The notes: generated by a model from the sequence alone, not told the origin. DNA of 53,663 nt from JAIEPT01 sp038217425 (GCA_038217425.1 JBBQPM010000022.1:1-53663), one strand, 5' to 3'. Counted from the stretch's first letter, positions 25,665 to 34,455 are shown. Made by a program: numbers and translations.

Positions 25665-26504
25665 ATGCTTCGATATGGAATCGCCCTTTGGGTCGTGTTG
25701 CCGAGCGTTCTTCAGGCCCAGACTGTCGCGCCGCCGCCGACTCCGGTCGCGCCGATTCCGGTCGCGCCGCCGCCGACTCCGGTCGTACCCGTTCCGGTCC
25801 CGCTCCAGGCGCCGCCCAACCAGTTCGCGGAACTCTCGCGCGTCGTGCAGGAAATGGTCGTCGAGAAGCTCCCCAAGGAGATCGACGATAAATCCAACTG
25901 GGGCATGACCATACCCGTCCCTCCCCGGCTGCCGTTCCCCAACCTTCGCACGTACGTCAAGATCGGCGATCAGATCGTCGTGCCGCACGGTTTGTGGCGT
26001 AAGGCCAAGATTTGGCTCGAAGACCCCGCACGCGATCTCACGCTCGTCATCAAGGACATGCAAAAACACGACGACAAGACCATGCGCGTCTTCGTCGATA
26101 CCACCCTTCGTCTGCAGAGCATCGGCGACGTGCAGCACTGGCAAAAAGGACTCGCGACCCTCGGCTTCTCCGCGCAGGCGACGACGACCGTCCTCGTCAT
26201 GCTCGAAGTCGACGTCGCTCTCTCGCTCGACGTCACCAAGTTTCCGCCCGACATCCAGGTCGAACCGAAGATCGCCAGCTCCAAGGTCGAAATCCGGGAA
26301 TTCGAAATGTTCAAACCCGGGCAAGTCCTCTTCGGCAACTCCGGCGAACAGCTCAATCAGGATATCAAAGGCCTGATGCAGCAACTGGTTCGGCAATATG
26401 AGCCGAAACTCAAAGACAAGGCGAACGAAGCGATCGCCCAGAGCCTCAAGGATGGCAAGGGGAAGATCTCGGCGGCGTCGCTGATGAAGGCGCTGACCAA
26501 ATAG
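25665..26504 (+). CDS. Exported protein with Pro/Val repeats, family not recognised
   Basis: 279 residues. Signal peptide MLRYGIALWVVLPSVLQAQ, then imperfect VAPPPTPV / VAPIPV repeats (about 20-45), then a folded alpha/beta domain. A good ribosome site GGGAGGA sits 7 bp before the ATG. The fold is not recognised. Features are a predicted helix ELSRVVQEMVVEKLPKEIDD, a basic/aromatic segment GLWRKAKIWLEDPARDLTL, and a Lys-rich C-terminal helix. It probably works in the periplasm or at the envelope. It lies between the sulfotransferase and desaturase genes on the same strand. Confidence 0.75.
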   Translation: MLRYGIALWVVLPSVLQAQTVAPPPTPVAPIPVAPPPTPVVPVPVPLQAPPNQFAELSRVVQEMVVEKLPKEIDDKSNWGMTIPVPPRLPFPNLRTYVKIGDQIVVPHGLWRKAKIWLEDPARDLTLVIKDMQKHDDKTMRVFVDTTLRLQSIGDVQHWQKGLATLGFSAQATTTVLVMLEVDVALSLDVTKFPPDIQVEPKIASSKVEIREFEMFKPGQVLFGNSGEQLNQDIKGLMQQLVRQYEPKLKDKANEAIAQSLKDGKGKISAASLMKALTK

Positions 26505-26562
26505 CGCCGAAATACTATACAATATGGAAGCGTCCGGGTGGACGAAATTAAGGATACTTCCA

Positions 26563-27399
26563 ATGTCGCAGTTACTCTCCCCCGACAATCCTCAATTTCA
26601 GAAACGGATGTGGCCTCTCTTCCGCCAATTTTTCCGCAAGGCCGAACGTAATCGCCGCTGGGACCTCGAAAACGACATTCCCTGGGACAAAGTCAACCCC
26701 AATACTTCCGCGACCATTGCCGGCATCGTCGAATCGTTCTGCGCCGTGGAGCTGTTCCTGCCCGATTACGTTGCCAAGGCACTGCCGCTCATCCGCACCA
26801 ACCGCGCCTGGGCTTGGACGCATATCAACTGGGGCTATGAAGAAGCCAAGCACTCGATGGCCCTGGAAGATTGGCTCGTGCGTTCCGGCCATCGCACGGA
26901 AGAGTACGTCGCGGATCTTGCCCAGGGATTGCTGCAACACGAGTGGAACTTGCCCCTGGATACCGGCGCCGGAATGCTCATCTACGCCATGGTCCAGGAA
27001 CTGGCCACCTGGCTCAACTACCGCAACCTCCGCTTGCACGTCAGTGAAAGCGTCGATCCCTGTCTCTTCGCTATCCTCGGCCACGTGATGGTCGATGAGC
27101 GTTCGCACTTCGCGTATTACAAGGAAGTCACCCAGATCTTCCTGGAAATCGATCGGCCTGGTACGCTCGAAATCCTGCGCCGCGTGCTCGGCAACTTCTC
27201 GATGCCGGCGCTGGGCATCATTGCGCAAAGCCCGCAGTTCCGCGCGGACATCTGCGCAATGAACATCTTCAGCGACGAGATTTTCTTCCGCGACGTCTAC
27301 CAGGAAACCTTGAAGGTGCTCGGCATCGACCGGCAAGAAATGCGCTCGCCGCGAAGAGTGAAGAAAACGGATCCGGAGCCTCTGCATCTGGACAAATAA
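26563..27399 (+). CDS. Acyl-ACP desaturase (ferritin-like di-iron)
   Basis: 278 residues from the ATG at 26563 (AAGGA 8 bp upstream). The two di-iron motifs are GYEEAKHSMAL (EExxH) and MVDERSHFAYY (DExxH), the pattern of soluble acyl-ACP desaturases. Such enzymes insert a double bond in acyl-ACP using O2 and reduced ferredoxin; the reductase at 19912 could supply electrons. Two further metal-ligand Glu residues are expected near VESFCAVELFLPD and WNLPLDTGAG but were not proved. A -10-like TACAAT lies about 40 bp upstream. Confidence 0.88.
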   Translation: MSQLLSPDNPQFQKRMWPLFRQFFRKAERNRRWDLENDIPWDKVNPNTSATIAGIVESFCAVELFLPDYVAKALPLIRTNRAWAWTHINWGYEEAKHSMALEDWLVRSGHRTEEYVADLAQGLLQHEWNLPLDTGAGMLIYAMVQELATWLNYRNLRLHVSESVDPCLFAILGHVMVDERSHFAYYKEVTQIFLEIDRPGTLEILRRVLGNFSMPALGIIAQSPQFRADICAMNIFSDEIFFRDVYQETLKVLGIDRQEMRSPRRVKKTDPEPLHLDK

Positions 27400-27586
27400 A
27401 CGATATCTCCCGTTTGAATTGCGCAGCAGTCCACAGTGCAGGTAAATTGACTGATCTCGATCCTTCGGGCGCTGACGCAACCCAGTTCGCCAGATGCAGG
27501 TCAAACGTGAGTAGCTTCAAAGGCGACGATCTCGAAATCGGCCTGAAGGGGTAATTCATACCGTCTGGGTAGGCTGTCAAGACGGT

Positions 27587-28696
27587 TTAATCCGTCGCCA
27601 GGCCATGATCACGGAGCTGGCGCATGAATGAGGATTTCGAGCGATGGCGGATTTGCAGCTGGCGCAGCGCTTGCTTGAATTCAGCTCCAGAGCCGCTGCG
27701 GGACAGATCTTGCAAATCTTTGAGGATCGCCATCGCCTCCTTGTAGCTTTTCGGCAGTTTGGTCGCTGCCAGTTCTTCGACTTTTTTCCAGAGTTGGGGC
27801 TCTTTCCCTCGCAGTGCCGACAGTTGCACCTGGCGCGCCGCCGTAATGCGCTCAGTTCGTTCGCGTTCCTTCTCCTGCTGACGAACGTCGCGTGCCAGAC
27901 GCAGCTCTTGCGCGGTTCGGCGTGCGCCAACTTCTTTCTCGAGCGGCTTGCGGATCGACTGTCGAAACAAACTTTTCGCAGCGGCGCCGAGTCGGTCGCC
28001 GTCTCCCTGCATCATGCCCAGGATCCATTCCTGCTTCAGTTTTTCCGGCAGCGCTGCGACCCATCTCGAGAGATCCGCGCTTGAGGGGGGCTTCGGTAGA
28101 TCGGCGGAGCGCTGTGCCGCGGCCTCGATCAGTGCGGTTTCCAGATAGAGAAAGTTCGTGAAGTGCGTCAGTGATTCGGACAGGTCCGCCAATCCAGCCG
28201 GCACCGGCGGCTCGAGCGCCTCGTCCGCCACTTCACCGTTGCTGACGGCCGCAAGCCATCCCAGATAGAGGCAGCGTAGGTCGCCGCTCAGCAATTCATT
28301 GCGCAAGGGCGCGAAATCATCCGCATCCCAGGCAATCCATTCATCGTCGCACTGGTCTTCGCCCGAGCAAAATTCCAGGAGAAGGTGATCGGATCCCCTG
28401 GTTAACTCCAACCGGCCGGGAACACGATAGGGTTGAGCCGCCTTGGGTTCGAGGCATGCCAGGGGCAAGCGAATCATGATCCGATGCGTTCCCCAGTTGG
28501 CGAAATACATGAAGAAGTCGAAATACTTGGCCATCAACGCTTCGGGGCTGCCGCGAAAACTTCCGTACTGATACTCGTTGAACAGGCGCCTTGAAGTGAT
28601 CTCGGCACGCGACGACAGGTTCCTCAATTCCTCCATGTCGGACTTGGAGAGCGCCTTATCGATGGCCAAGAACTCGTAGTGTTGATGTTCGCTCAT
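27587..28696 (-). CDS. Conserved protein of unknown function
   Basis: 369 residues from the ATG at 28696; the longer frame upstream overlaps the membrane-protein gene out of phase. The N-terminal half contains YEFLAIDKALSKSDMEELRN, NEYQYGSFRGSPEALMAKYF and FFMYFANWGTHRIMIRLP. I recall similar wording in actinobacterial and planctomycete proteins, often near SWIM zinc-finger genes; no such neighbour is seen here. The C-terminal half (about 235-369) is charged and helical, with coiled-coil character around QQEKERERTERITAARQVQL. No signal peptide or membrane helix. I do not assign a function. Confidence 0.75.
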   Translation of the reverse strand: MSEHQHYEFLAIDKALSKSDMEELRNLSSRAEITSRRLFNEYQYGSFRGSPEALMAKYFDFFMYFANWGTHRIMIRLPLACLEPKAAQPYRVPGRLELTRGSDHLLLEFCSGEDQCDDEWIAWDADDFAPLRNELLSGDLRCLYLGWLAAVSNGEVADEALEPPVPAGLADLSESLTHFTNFLYLETALIEAAAQRSADLPKPPSSADLSRWVAALPEKLKQEWILGMMQGDGDRLGAAAKSLFRQSIRKPLEKEVGARRTAQELRLARDVRQQEKERERTERITAARQVQLSALRGKEPQLWKKVEELAATKLPKSYKEAMAILKDLQDLSRSGSGAEFKQALRQLQIRHRSKSSFMRQLRDHGLATD

Positions 28697-28737
28697 GGGA
28701 GTGTCAGGCTTTCGGGAAGGAAGCCAAAAGCGTGATC

Positions 28738-29415
28738 CTATGCGCGAAGGGAGCGGGAGGCGAGGGGCGAGACAACTCCGTCCTTGGCGAACGCCCAGCG
28801 CAAGAGCAGATGCGTCGGCCAAAAGATCGCCAGCGGCAACGCCGCCATCAAGAGCCCGAAGTACGCCAGCGGCGGCATCCAGGTTTGCGGCTCGTCGTCG
28901 TTGAAGCCGTACACGTAGTTGATGTTCACGGGAATGTTGCGGTCGACGCGATTGGGCGCCGCCGGCGGCATCCACAGAAAGCAGACCAGCAACAACCCCC
29001 AGGCGACCGCCGTCCAGTACCAAAAGGCACGCGCGTCGTAACCGAGCCGGGCCACCAGCCAGACGAGCAAGATCGGCAGCCAAAAATGGAACAGCGAGAG
29101 CCCGCGTGTGAACAGCGTCAGCGCCGGATCGAACATGTAGGCGGTCATGCCCGTGAGGGGTAGACCCACCAGGCCGGCAAGGAAGTCGATCATCCAGAGG
29201 GCTTGCGGTAGCAAGATGCCGACCGCGGGCATCGACGCCAGCAGCGGGCTTTCCAGCCACAGCGCCGCCAGGGCAAAGAAGAGGGCGACGTCGCAGAAGT
29301 ACAGGAAATTCGTCGGCCCGTACGCCTGCCAGTAGTACGGGACGAGCACCGCCAAGAACGCGGTGAAGGCGAGCTTGACCCAGAGTGCGACGCGCGGAAC
29401 GGCAGACTTGATCAT
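28738..29415 (-). CDS. Multi-pass membrane protein
   Basis: 225 residues from the ATG at 29415, with about six hydrophobic helices. Segments include MPAVGILLPQALWMIDFLAG, GLSLFHFWLPILLVWLVARL and PLAYFGLLMAALPLAIFWPT. A polar loop with DRNIPVNINYVYGFNDDEPQ lies before the last helix. No transporter or enzyme motif was recognised; similar proteins are annotated only as membrane-associated in planctomycetes. It lies 32 bp after the HD-GYP gene and is probably co-transcribed with it. Confidence 0.75.
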   Translation of the reverse strand: MIKSAVPRVALWVKLAFTAFLAVLVPYYWQAYGPTNFLYFCDVALFFALAALWLESPLLASMPAVGILLPQALWMIDFLAGLVGLPLTGMTAYMFDPALTLFTRGLSLFHFWLPILLVWLVARLGYDARAFWYWTAVAWGLLLVCFLWMPPAAPNRVDRNIPVNINYVYGFNDDEPQTWMPPLAYFGLLMAALPLAIFWPTHLLLRWAFAKDGVVSPLASRSLRA

Positions 29416-29447
29416 GGGTGATTCCAGGCGAAGGACAAACGTGGGAT

Positions 29448-30845
29448 CTAAATCAACCCCGGATACGTCCGCAGCAAGAGATGACGCCGTTCGCTCGGCG
29501 TCAGGCCGCGGAGGATGTACTTCCCCTCGAGTTCCAGCAGATCCACCAGCGCCGGCAGCGGCGGCATCTGCCCCTGCGTCTCGCGCAGGAGGACCACCAC
29601 CGGGCGCGTCGGATGCGTCAGCCCGCGCGGGCCCGGATGCGTCGCGATCACCATCGCCACGGCGCCGTCGTTTAACTCCACAACCGAGCCGACCGGGTAG
29701 AACGACAGCGCCAGCAATTTCTCCGCCTGACGTTTGTCGAGCGCGCCGCGGTCCGCTTCCACCAGGACTTCCGTGAGCGCCCCACGCGTGTCCAGCGCCA
29801 GCCGGTGCGGCCGCGGCGACGCCAGCGCCGCATACACGTCGCACACGCTGAGCAGCTTCGTGAACGTCGACAGGTGCGGCTCCGACCGCCCCGCAGGATA
29901 CCCCGAGCCGTGATTGCGCTCGTGATGATTGAGCACCGCCTCGAGCTGCCAACCGGAGCCCCAGATCTTCGCCAGGACTTTCGCCCCCTCCTTGGGATGC
30001 TTCTCGACGAGCCGTTTTTGCTCGGTGCTGAATGGGCTCGTCTGCAGGAGTACGTCGGCGGGGACGCCCAGCATGCCGAGGTCGTGGACGAAGGCGACGA
30101 GCAGGAGGTCGGTTTGTTTGCCGAACCATTCCTGGTCCTTGAGGATGAGCCGGGCGGCGACCTGCGCGGTGGCGATGCCGTGGCTGGCGACGAAGCGCGG
30201 CACGTCCTTGAACGACGGCGCCGGGAAGCGCAGCGGTTGCCCGCGCTGTGCTTCGACGAAGATCTCTTCCGCCAATTTCTGCAACGGCTGTAGCGATGTT
30301 TCCTGGGCGGTCCAGAGCCGTTTGAGATGCTCAGCCACGAGTTCGACCCGGCCGATTTCGAGATTGCGATGCCACAATCCCGACTTGAGCGTCTGCAGCT
30401 GCGTTTCGACTTGCCGCACCAGCGCCTCGAGTCCCTCGCAAAGCCGCAGCTGGGCGGCGGCGGCGGGCGGGAACGCCTGGATTGTCCGCAAGATCACCTC
30501 GATCATGCCGACCGCTTCCCGGTGCAACTCGGCCAACGGATCCTTGTAGTCCTCGAGCAGGGCATCGCCGGCGAGGGACTTGAGGTCGTGCAGGATCTCG
30601 CGCGCCTTTTCCAGCAGCCGAGCGCCTCGGCTCGTCAAACGCGCCGGCATCAAGAAACCGTCGGCCTGTTCCTCCAGCGGGCGCAGCGCGCGGTCGAGGG
30701 CGGCGAGTTGACGCGTCCCTGCTTCGACCTTGTCGCCTGCGGGCAAAAGGTGCGGCGGCGCCCCGGCGCGGACGCGCGTCTGCGCCTGGTCCAGACGCAC
30801 GCGCATGGCCGCGATTTTCTGCAAAACTTCCCGTGGATCGCTCAT
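29448..30845 (-). CDS. HD-GYP-type phosphodiesterase-like protein
   Basis: 465 residues. The N-terminal about 200 residues are helical, with no recognised sensor. The HD-GYP domain (about 215-385) has VASHGIATAQVAARL, LLVAFVHDLGMLGVPADVLL, EKHPKEGAKVL and LNHHERNHGSGYP. Metal-binding His and Asp positions are kept. Two signature residues differ: the HDxGK Lys is Met, and the HHExxDGxGYP Asp is His. A C-terminal domain (about 400-465) with VGSVVELNDGAVAMVIATHP follows, as in several planctomycete and vibrio proteins. It may hydrolyse cyclic di-GMP; the substitutions leave this open. Confidence 0.82.
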   Translation of the reverse strand: MSDPREVLQKIAAMRVRLDQAQTRVRAGAPPHLLPAGDKVEAGTRQLAALDRALRPLEEQADGFLMPARLTSRGARLLEKAREILHDLKSLAGDALLEDYKDPLAELHREAVGMIEVILRTIQAFPPAAAAQLRLCEGLEALVRQVETQLQTLKSGLWHRNLEIGRVELVAEHLKRLWTAQETSLQPLQKLAEEIFVEAQRGQPLRFPAPSFKDVPRFVASHGIATAQVAARLILKDQEWFGKQTDLLLVAFVHDLGMLGVPADVLLQTSPFSTEQKRLVEKHPKEGAKVLAKIWGSGWQLEAVLNHHERNHGSGYPAGRSEPHLSTFTKLLSVCDVYAALASPRPHRLALDTRGALTEVLVEADRGALDKRQAEKLLALSFYPVGSVVELNDGAVAMVIATHPGPRGLTHPTRPVVVLLRETQGQMPPLPALVDLLELEGKYILRGLTPSERRHLLLRTYPGLI

Positions 30846-31010
30846 CTCGAAGGCTCCTGCCCGGCCCGGAACGACGACTCTTCGTTACCATCGACACAAC
30901 CGGCGCGGGGACTTGAGACGCAAATGGGGGAACCTGGGAAACGCTCGGGTCTTCTGCGACTTGTGCCGACGAAATTCCGCCTCCTTCGCCCCGCTTGCCC
31001 CATCTCGCAT

Positions 31011-31039
31011 TTGACAGACCTTGCGCCTCCCTTTAGAGT
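31011..31039 (+). promoter_or_regulatory. Sigma-70-type promoter for the TIGR03000 gene
   Basis: TTGACA (31011-31016), a 17-bp spacer and TAGAGT (31034-31039). Transcription would start near 31046, giving a leader of about 38 nt before the ATG at 31084. The -35 box is a perfect consensus match. Confidence 0.65.
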
Positions 31040-31083
31040 TGAGGTGCACCAATGATTCTTCACCTGGGTCCAGGGTACCTTCC

Positions 31084-31908
31084 ATGTATAGCATCATGCT
31101 TATGACGGCGCTCACCACCAGCGCCGCCACCCCCAACTTCCACTGGCGCACGGGCGGCGGTTACGGCGGCTACGGCGTCTACAACTCGACCTGCTACGGT
31201 TGCTACGGCGGCTACGGCGCCTATGGCTCCGGCGGCGGCGGCATCGGAGCCTACAGCTACCGCTGCTACGGGAACTTCGGCGCCCAGGGCGCCTTCCCCC
31301 AACATCACGGCGACGTCCCCTACAACGGCTGCTTCGGGCCCCTGCACCCCCAGTTCTCCACCTACGGTCAGGGAAGCTCCGCCCACTTCGGGTACGGCGG
31401 CTACGCCATGTACGCCGGGCATGGAAACATGGCCCCGATCCAGTGCCACGGCTGTTACGGCGCTTACGCCGGCTGGAGCTGCTACGGGTACAACGAACCG
31501 CAGGCGGTGCAGGTCGCGCCGCCGGTCGACGGCACGCCCCCCTTCACCCCGCCTCCTTCCACGACGCCGCCAACGCCCACGCCTCCGCCGCCCCCCCCGC
31601 CCGTTCCCGGCGGCGCTGACAACAAGGGCGCCAACCCCTCAGGCGAGGCTCGGGCGCAGGTCGTCATCTACGTCCCGGAGAACGGCGCGTTGTTTATCGA
31701 CGGCCAGCGCATGAAGGATCTCTCCGGCCGACGCGTGTTCCAAACGCCCGTCCTCGCCCAGGGGCAGACCTACTACTACGACGTCCGCATTGAGGTACCG
31801 CAAGCGGGACAGATCGCCCGCGACGAACGCAAGATCGTCTTGCGTCCCGGCATGGAAGTGACCGCGCATTTCCCGAAATTGGAGACCGCCACCGCGGCCG
31901 CGAAGTGA
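31084..31908 (+). CDS. Gly/Tyr/Cys-rich exported protein with TIGR03000 domain
   Basis: 274 residues. The N-terminal about 15 residues are a weak signal segment. Residues 22-140 are low-complexity, with YGGYG, CYGCYGGYGAYG, GHG and paired Cys. A Pro-rich linker (about 150-180, TPPPPPPPVPGG) follows. The C-terminal domain (about 195-265) with ARAQVVIYVPENGALFIDGQ, FQTPVLAQGQTYYYDVRIEV and IVLRPGMEV matches the planctomycete-specific TIGR03000 domain. Proteins with this domain are thought to be cell-surface components. The aromatic repeats suggest self-assembly or metal binding, which is inference. It ends at a bidirectional terminator hairpin. Confidence 0.85.
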   Translation: MYSIMLMTALTTSAATPNFHWRTGGGYGGYGVYNSTCYGCYGGYGAYGSGGGGIGAYSYRCYGNFGAQGAFPQHHGDVPYNGCFGPLHPQFSTYGQGSSAHFGYGGYAMYAGHGNMAPIQCHGCYGAYAGWSCYGYNEPQAVQVAPPVDGTPPFTPPPSTTPPTPTPPPPPPPVPGGADNKGANPSGEARAQVVIYVPENGALFIDGQRMKDLSGRRVFQTPVLAQGQTYYYDVRIEVPQAGQIARDERKIVLRPGMEVTAHFPKLETATAAAK

Positions 31909-31921
31909 GTGGGCTGAAATC

Positions 31922-31953
31922 GTTTAGCCGCCGCCTCCTGGCGGCGGCTAAAC
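31922..31953. terminator. Perfect 14-bp hairpin between convergent genes
   Basis: GTTTAGCCGCCGCC (31922-31935), loop TCCT, and the exact reverse complement (31940-31953). It lies 13 bp after the TIGR03000 gene and 15 bp after the DUF3386 gene on the other strand. Both can use it as a terminator. Confidence 0.75.
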
Positions 31954-31968
31954 TGCAATCACCGCGTC

Positions 31969-32712
31969 CTAATTGCCCGTCGCGCTCTTGGCGGCCGGCG
32001 TCAGTTGATGACCGCTCAGCGTCAGACGATTCGAAACGCTCCCCTTCTCGCTCCCTTCCGCCTTACGCGTCGTCACGACCAGCGTCGTGGTCGGCAAATC
32101 GAAGCTGCCGACGCGCAGCCATTCTTGATGGTTGCCTTCGCTCATCACCAGCTCGCCCGACTTCAGATCCCAGAAGTTGATGACGAACGCGGCCGACAGA
32201 AACTTCTTCTCCTTCGTCAAAATGCTATTGAGCACGCTGATGGTGAATCGGCGCTCGCCCATGACGCGATTGACTTCCGTGATCTGATGATCGCGGATGC
32301 GGTACGACGAATGCAGTTCGTCGTTGAGCACCTTGATGCCCTTGCCCAGCGGATGATCGTGATTGGCGTCGGAAAACGCGCAAGGCGTGTTCTTCGTGGA
32401 GGACGCCGAGTCGAGCCGATGCGAGACGATGGAAGCGAGCGTCCGCTTGGCCCACGCCTTGGCGTCGCCTTCAAGGCCTTCGATGGCGACCTTGCCGTCG
32501 GCGTCAACGTTGAATTTGCCCTGGCTGATTTTGCCGTCCATGCTGACTTCGAGCGCGGCCCGGAAGCCGGGGAAGTTCGTCCAGACGGCGCGCGCTGCCC
32601 GAGCGTCGGCGAGCAACTTGGTCGCTTCGGGTTCCGCGCCCTTTTCTTGCGCCCCAAGCCCGCCGACGAGTAACGCCGACAGGCCGAGGCCGAGGATCAG
32701 ATTCTTTTGCAT
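31969..32712 (-). CDS. Exported DUF3386-family protein
   Basis: 247 residues from the ATG at 32712. Signal peptide MQKNLILGLGLSALLVGGLG, then ATKLLADARAARAVWTNFPG and FRAALEVSMDGKISQGKFNV, which fit the DUF3386 pattern known from cyanobacteria and planctomycetes. Further conserved-looking parts are SSYRIRDHQITEVNRVMGER and HQEWLRVGSFDLPTTTLVV. The function of the family is unknown; it looks like a periplasmic beta-rich binding protein. It is downstream of the DUF4198-like gene, with a strong terminator between them. Confidence 0.72.
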   Translation of the reverse strand: MQKNLILGLGLSALLVGGLGAQEKGAEPEATKLLADARAARAVWTNFPGFRAALEVSMDGKISQGKFNVDADGKVAIEGLEGDAKAWAKRTLASIVSHRLDSASSTKNTPCAFSDANHDHPLGKGIKVLNDELHSSYRIRDHQITEVNRVMGERRFTISVLNSILTKEKKFLSAAFVINFWDLKSGELVMSEGNHQEWLRVGSFDLPTTTLVVTTRKAEGSEKGSVSNRLTLSGHQLTPAAKSATGN

Positions 32713-32747
32713 TGCATACTCCGGAGTGAGGGTGTGAACGTGAAAAA

Positions 32748-32799
32748 AGCCCGCAGCGCCAGCAAGGGTTTTCTTCAACCCTTGCTGGCGCTGCGGGCT
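32748..32799 (-). terminator. Strong intrinsic terminator, 23-bp stem
   Basis: A perfect 23-bp stem (32748-32770 with 32777-32799) and 6-base loop; on the minus strand it is followed by TTTTTT (32748-32743). It begins 8 bp after the DUF4198-like gene's stop. The stem wording (GCCCGCAGCGCCAGCAAGG) is one I know from Gemmata genomes as a repeated intergenic sequence, so it may also be a dispersed repeat. Confidence 0.8.
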
Positions 32800-32806
32800 C
32801 GAAGCA

Positions 32807-33460
32807 TCACTTGGCGGTTTCGACGACGAGCGTCGAGTAATAGCGGACTTCGTCGTATTTCTTGCCGGCGAGTTCGCCCGCCTGAGGATCTACCTTCCCG
32901 ACGCGAAAGCCGTGGAGTCCGGCGCTGCCCGCGGGGACGGTGAACATGCCATCTTTGTCGGTCGTCGCCTTGGTCTTGCCTTTGGGGCTGTGGATGGAAA
33001 CCTCGGCCTCTGCGAGCGGCTTGCCCTGCCATTCCACCATGTAGCCGTACTTTCCGCTCGGCACGATGCGGAGCATTTTGCCGGACTTGTAGACTTGTGC
33101 GACTTTGGGCGCGCCGACCCATTCGGCCCGGTAGATGAGGAGGAACGGCTTCGCGTCGCCTTTCTTGAGGACGCCGTACTGGCATTCGCCGACGATGTGC
33201 TGCGTCTTTTTGCCGGCGAGATCGAGAACGAAGGCGCCGTTGTCTTTCTTCCAGCTGAGGGGCGTGGGGGAGGGTTGATCGACGGCCGAGACTTTGGTGT
33301 GGGCGATTTTGTCGAGGAGGGATTCGTCATCGGGTTCGAGGTTATCGCTGAAGACGACCTGGGCGCCGCCGTTGGGGGCGGGGACGATGAAAACGAAATG
33401 GGCCTGAGCCAGGCCGATGGGGAGAAGGAGAGCGAGCGAAGCGAGAGCGCTGCGGAGCAT
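32807..33460 (-). CDS. Exported DUF4198 / NikM-like protein
   Basis: 217 residues. The signal peptide ends LGLAQA or similar (MLRSALASLALLLPIGLAQA), and the mature protein begins HFVFIVPAPNGGAQVVFSDN, with His right at the N-terminus. A C-terminal carboxypeptidase-regulatory-like module follows (KPLAEAEVSIHSPKGKTKAT, DKDGMFTVPAGSAGLHGFRV). This layout resembles DUF4198 proteins, some of which support nickel or cobalt uptake by an N-terminal His. A metal role is a guess. It is likely co-regulated with the DUF3386 gene. Confidence 0.7.
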   Translation of the reverse strand: MLRSALASLALLLPIGLAQAHFVFIVPAPNGGAQVVFSDNLEPDDESLLDKIAHTKVSAVDQPSPTPLSWKKDNGAFVLDLAGKKTQHIVGECQYGVLKKGDAKPFLLIYRAEWVGAPKVAQVYKSGKMLRIVPSGKYGYMVEWQGKPLAEAEVSIHSPKGKTKATTDKDGMFTVPAGSAGLHGFRVGKVDPQAGELAGKKYDEVRYYSTLVVETAK

Positions 33461-33490
33461 GATGGGACTCGGGTAAAAACAACGCGACCC

Positions 33491-33513
33491 CCGGGAGGTG
33501 ACGTCCCTCCCGG
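33491..33513. terminator. Hairpin between the prepilin and DUF4198-like genes
   Basis: CCGGGAGG (33491-33498) and CCTCCCGG (33506-33513) pair around a 7-base loop. It lies about 20 bp after the prepilin stop on the minus strand. No U-run follows, so it could also protect the mRNA end. Confidence 0.5.
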
Positions 33514-33532
33514 AGGTGCGCTGAGGTGGGAC

Positions 33533-34312
33533 TTAGTCGTTGACGGGATTCGTCAACTTGTAGCGATTGATTTGCACGTCGGCCGGGAAACCACGCGGGT
33601 CAACCACGGTGCGAAGAGAAGCAAGTTTGGTGCCGAGGCCAAAGCCCGAATCGTAGGCGATGAATACGGCGATGTAACGGCTGTAGAATTCCTGGTCGTT
33701 GCCGGACCACTTGGGGACGTTGCTCATGGTTCGGCCGACAAGGGAGCTGCGCCCGCCGATGCCGAAGGCGACGAGTTTGTTGGTGCCGAGATCGGCCACA
33801 GAGTTGAAGCCGCAAGCATTGAGAATGCGCGTTCCGGTGGCGCCGGTCGTGACCACGACGGCCGCCTCGCCGCTGGTCTGGAAGTCGCGCAGGTTGGTGC
33901 CGCTGGAGCTCGGATCGCTCTGCGCAGTGTAGTCGTCGTGATCCATCACATTGAGGATGCCGGCGCGAAGCAAGGAGTACCAGTGGGGAGAGGACGAGGT
34001 GTCGAACGCTTCCATCGTGAGCCAGGTCGGGGCGGTCGGTCCGCTCTGCCCGTAGAACTGGGAGTAAATGCCGCTCTTGTCCTTCTTGATAAGCGAGTCC
34101 ATCCGGTCCGGATACATTCCCGTGGCGGACTTGTAGATCTCGATGTTGTTGGCGACTTCGGTGGAGCCTGCCGCCGAGGTTACGAGATCGGCCGAATCCT
34201 TGACCCAGCCCAGACGGGGAATGACGAGTGCGGCCAATGCGGCCAGCACCACCATGACGACCAAGAGTTCCGCAAGCGTAAAGCCGCGGCGAACGAGAGA
34301 CGAACGAACCAT
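33533..34312 (-). CDS. Type II secretion-like prepilin
   Basis: 259 residues from the ATG at 34312, with GGGAGG 6 bp upstream. The leader MVRSSLVRRG is followed by FTLAELLVVMVVLAALAALV, the classic N-methylated prepilin motif with Glu at +5. A pseudopilin helix leads to a C-terminal domain with IYKSATGMYPDRMDSLIKKD, similar to GspG-like planctomycete proteins. It would be cleaved by a bifunctional PilD peptidase, not by the Tad peptidase at 793-1488. No other secretion gene is adjacent. Confidence 0.85.
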   Translation of the reverse strand: MVRSSLVRRGFTLAELLVVMVVLAALAALVIPRLGWVKDSADLVTSAAGSTEVANNIEIYKSATGMYPDRMDSLIKKDKSGIYSQFYGQSGPTAPTWLTMEAFDTSSSPHWYSLLRAGILNVMDHDDYTAQSDPSSSGTNLRDFQTSGEAAVVVTTGATGTRILNACGFNSVADLGTNKLVAFGIGGRSSLVGRTMSNVPKWSGNDQEFYSRYIAVFIAYDSGFGLGTKLASLRTVVDPRGFPADVQINRYKLTNPVND

Positions 34313-34455
34313 GGAAACCTCCCAGATGAGAATGAAGTATGAGGGTTCCCAGCGTGGCTGAATCAAAGATGGCTAGCTGGAACAGCAAACCCATTGAGCC
34401 ATCGCTGAAGTTCGTATGAACCTACCGGCGGAGCTGCTATTGAGTATCTGTCTCA

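Noticed and set aside
27400..27586. tRNA or small RNA gene
   Set aside because: No cloverleaf or T-loop motif was found on either strand; only a weak ACCGTC / GACGGT hairpin after the neighbouring gene.
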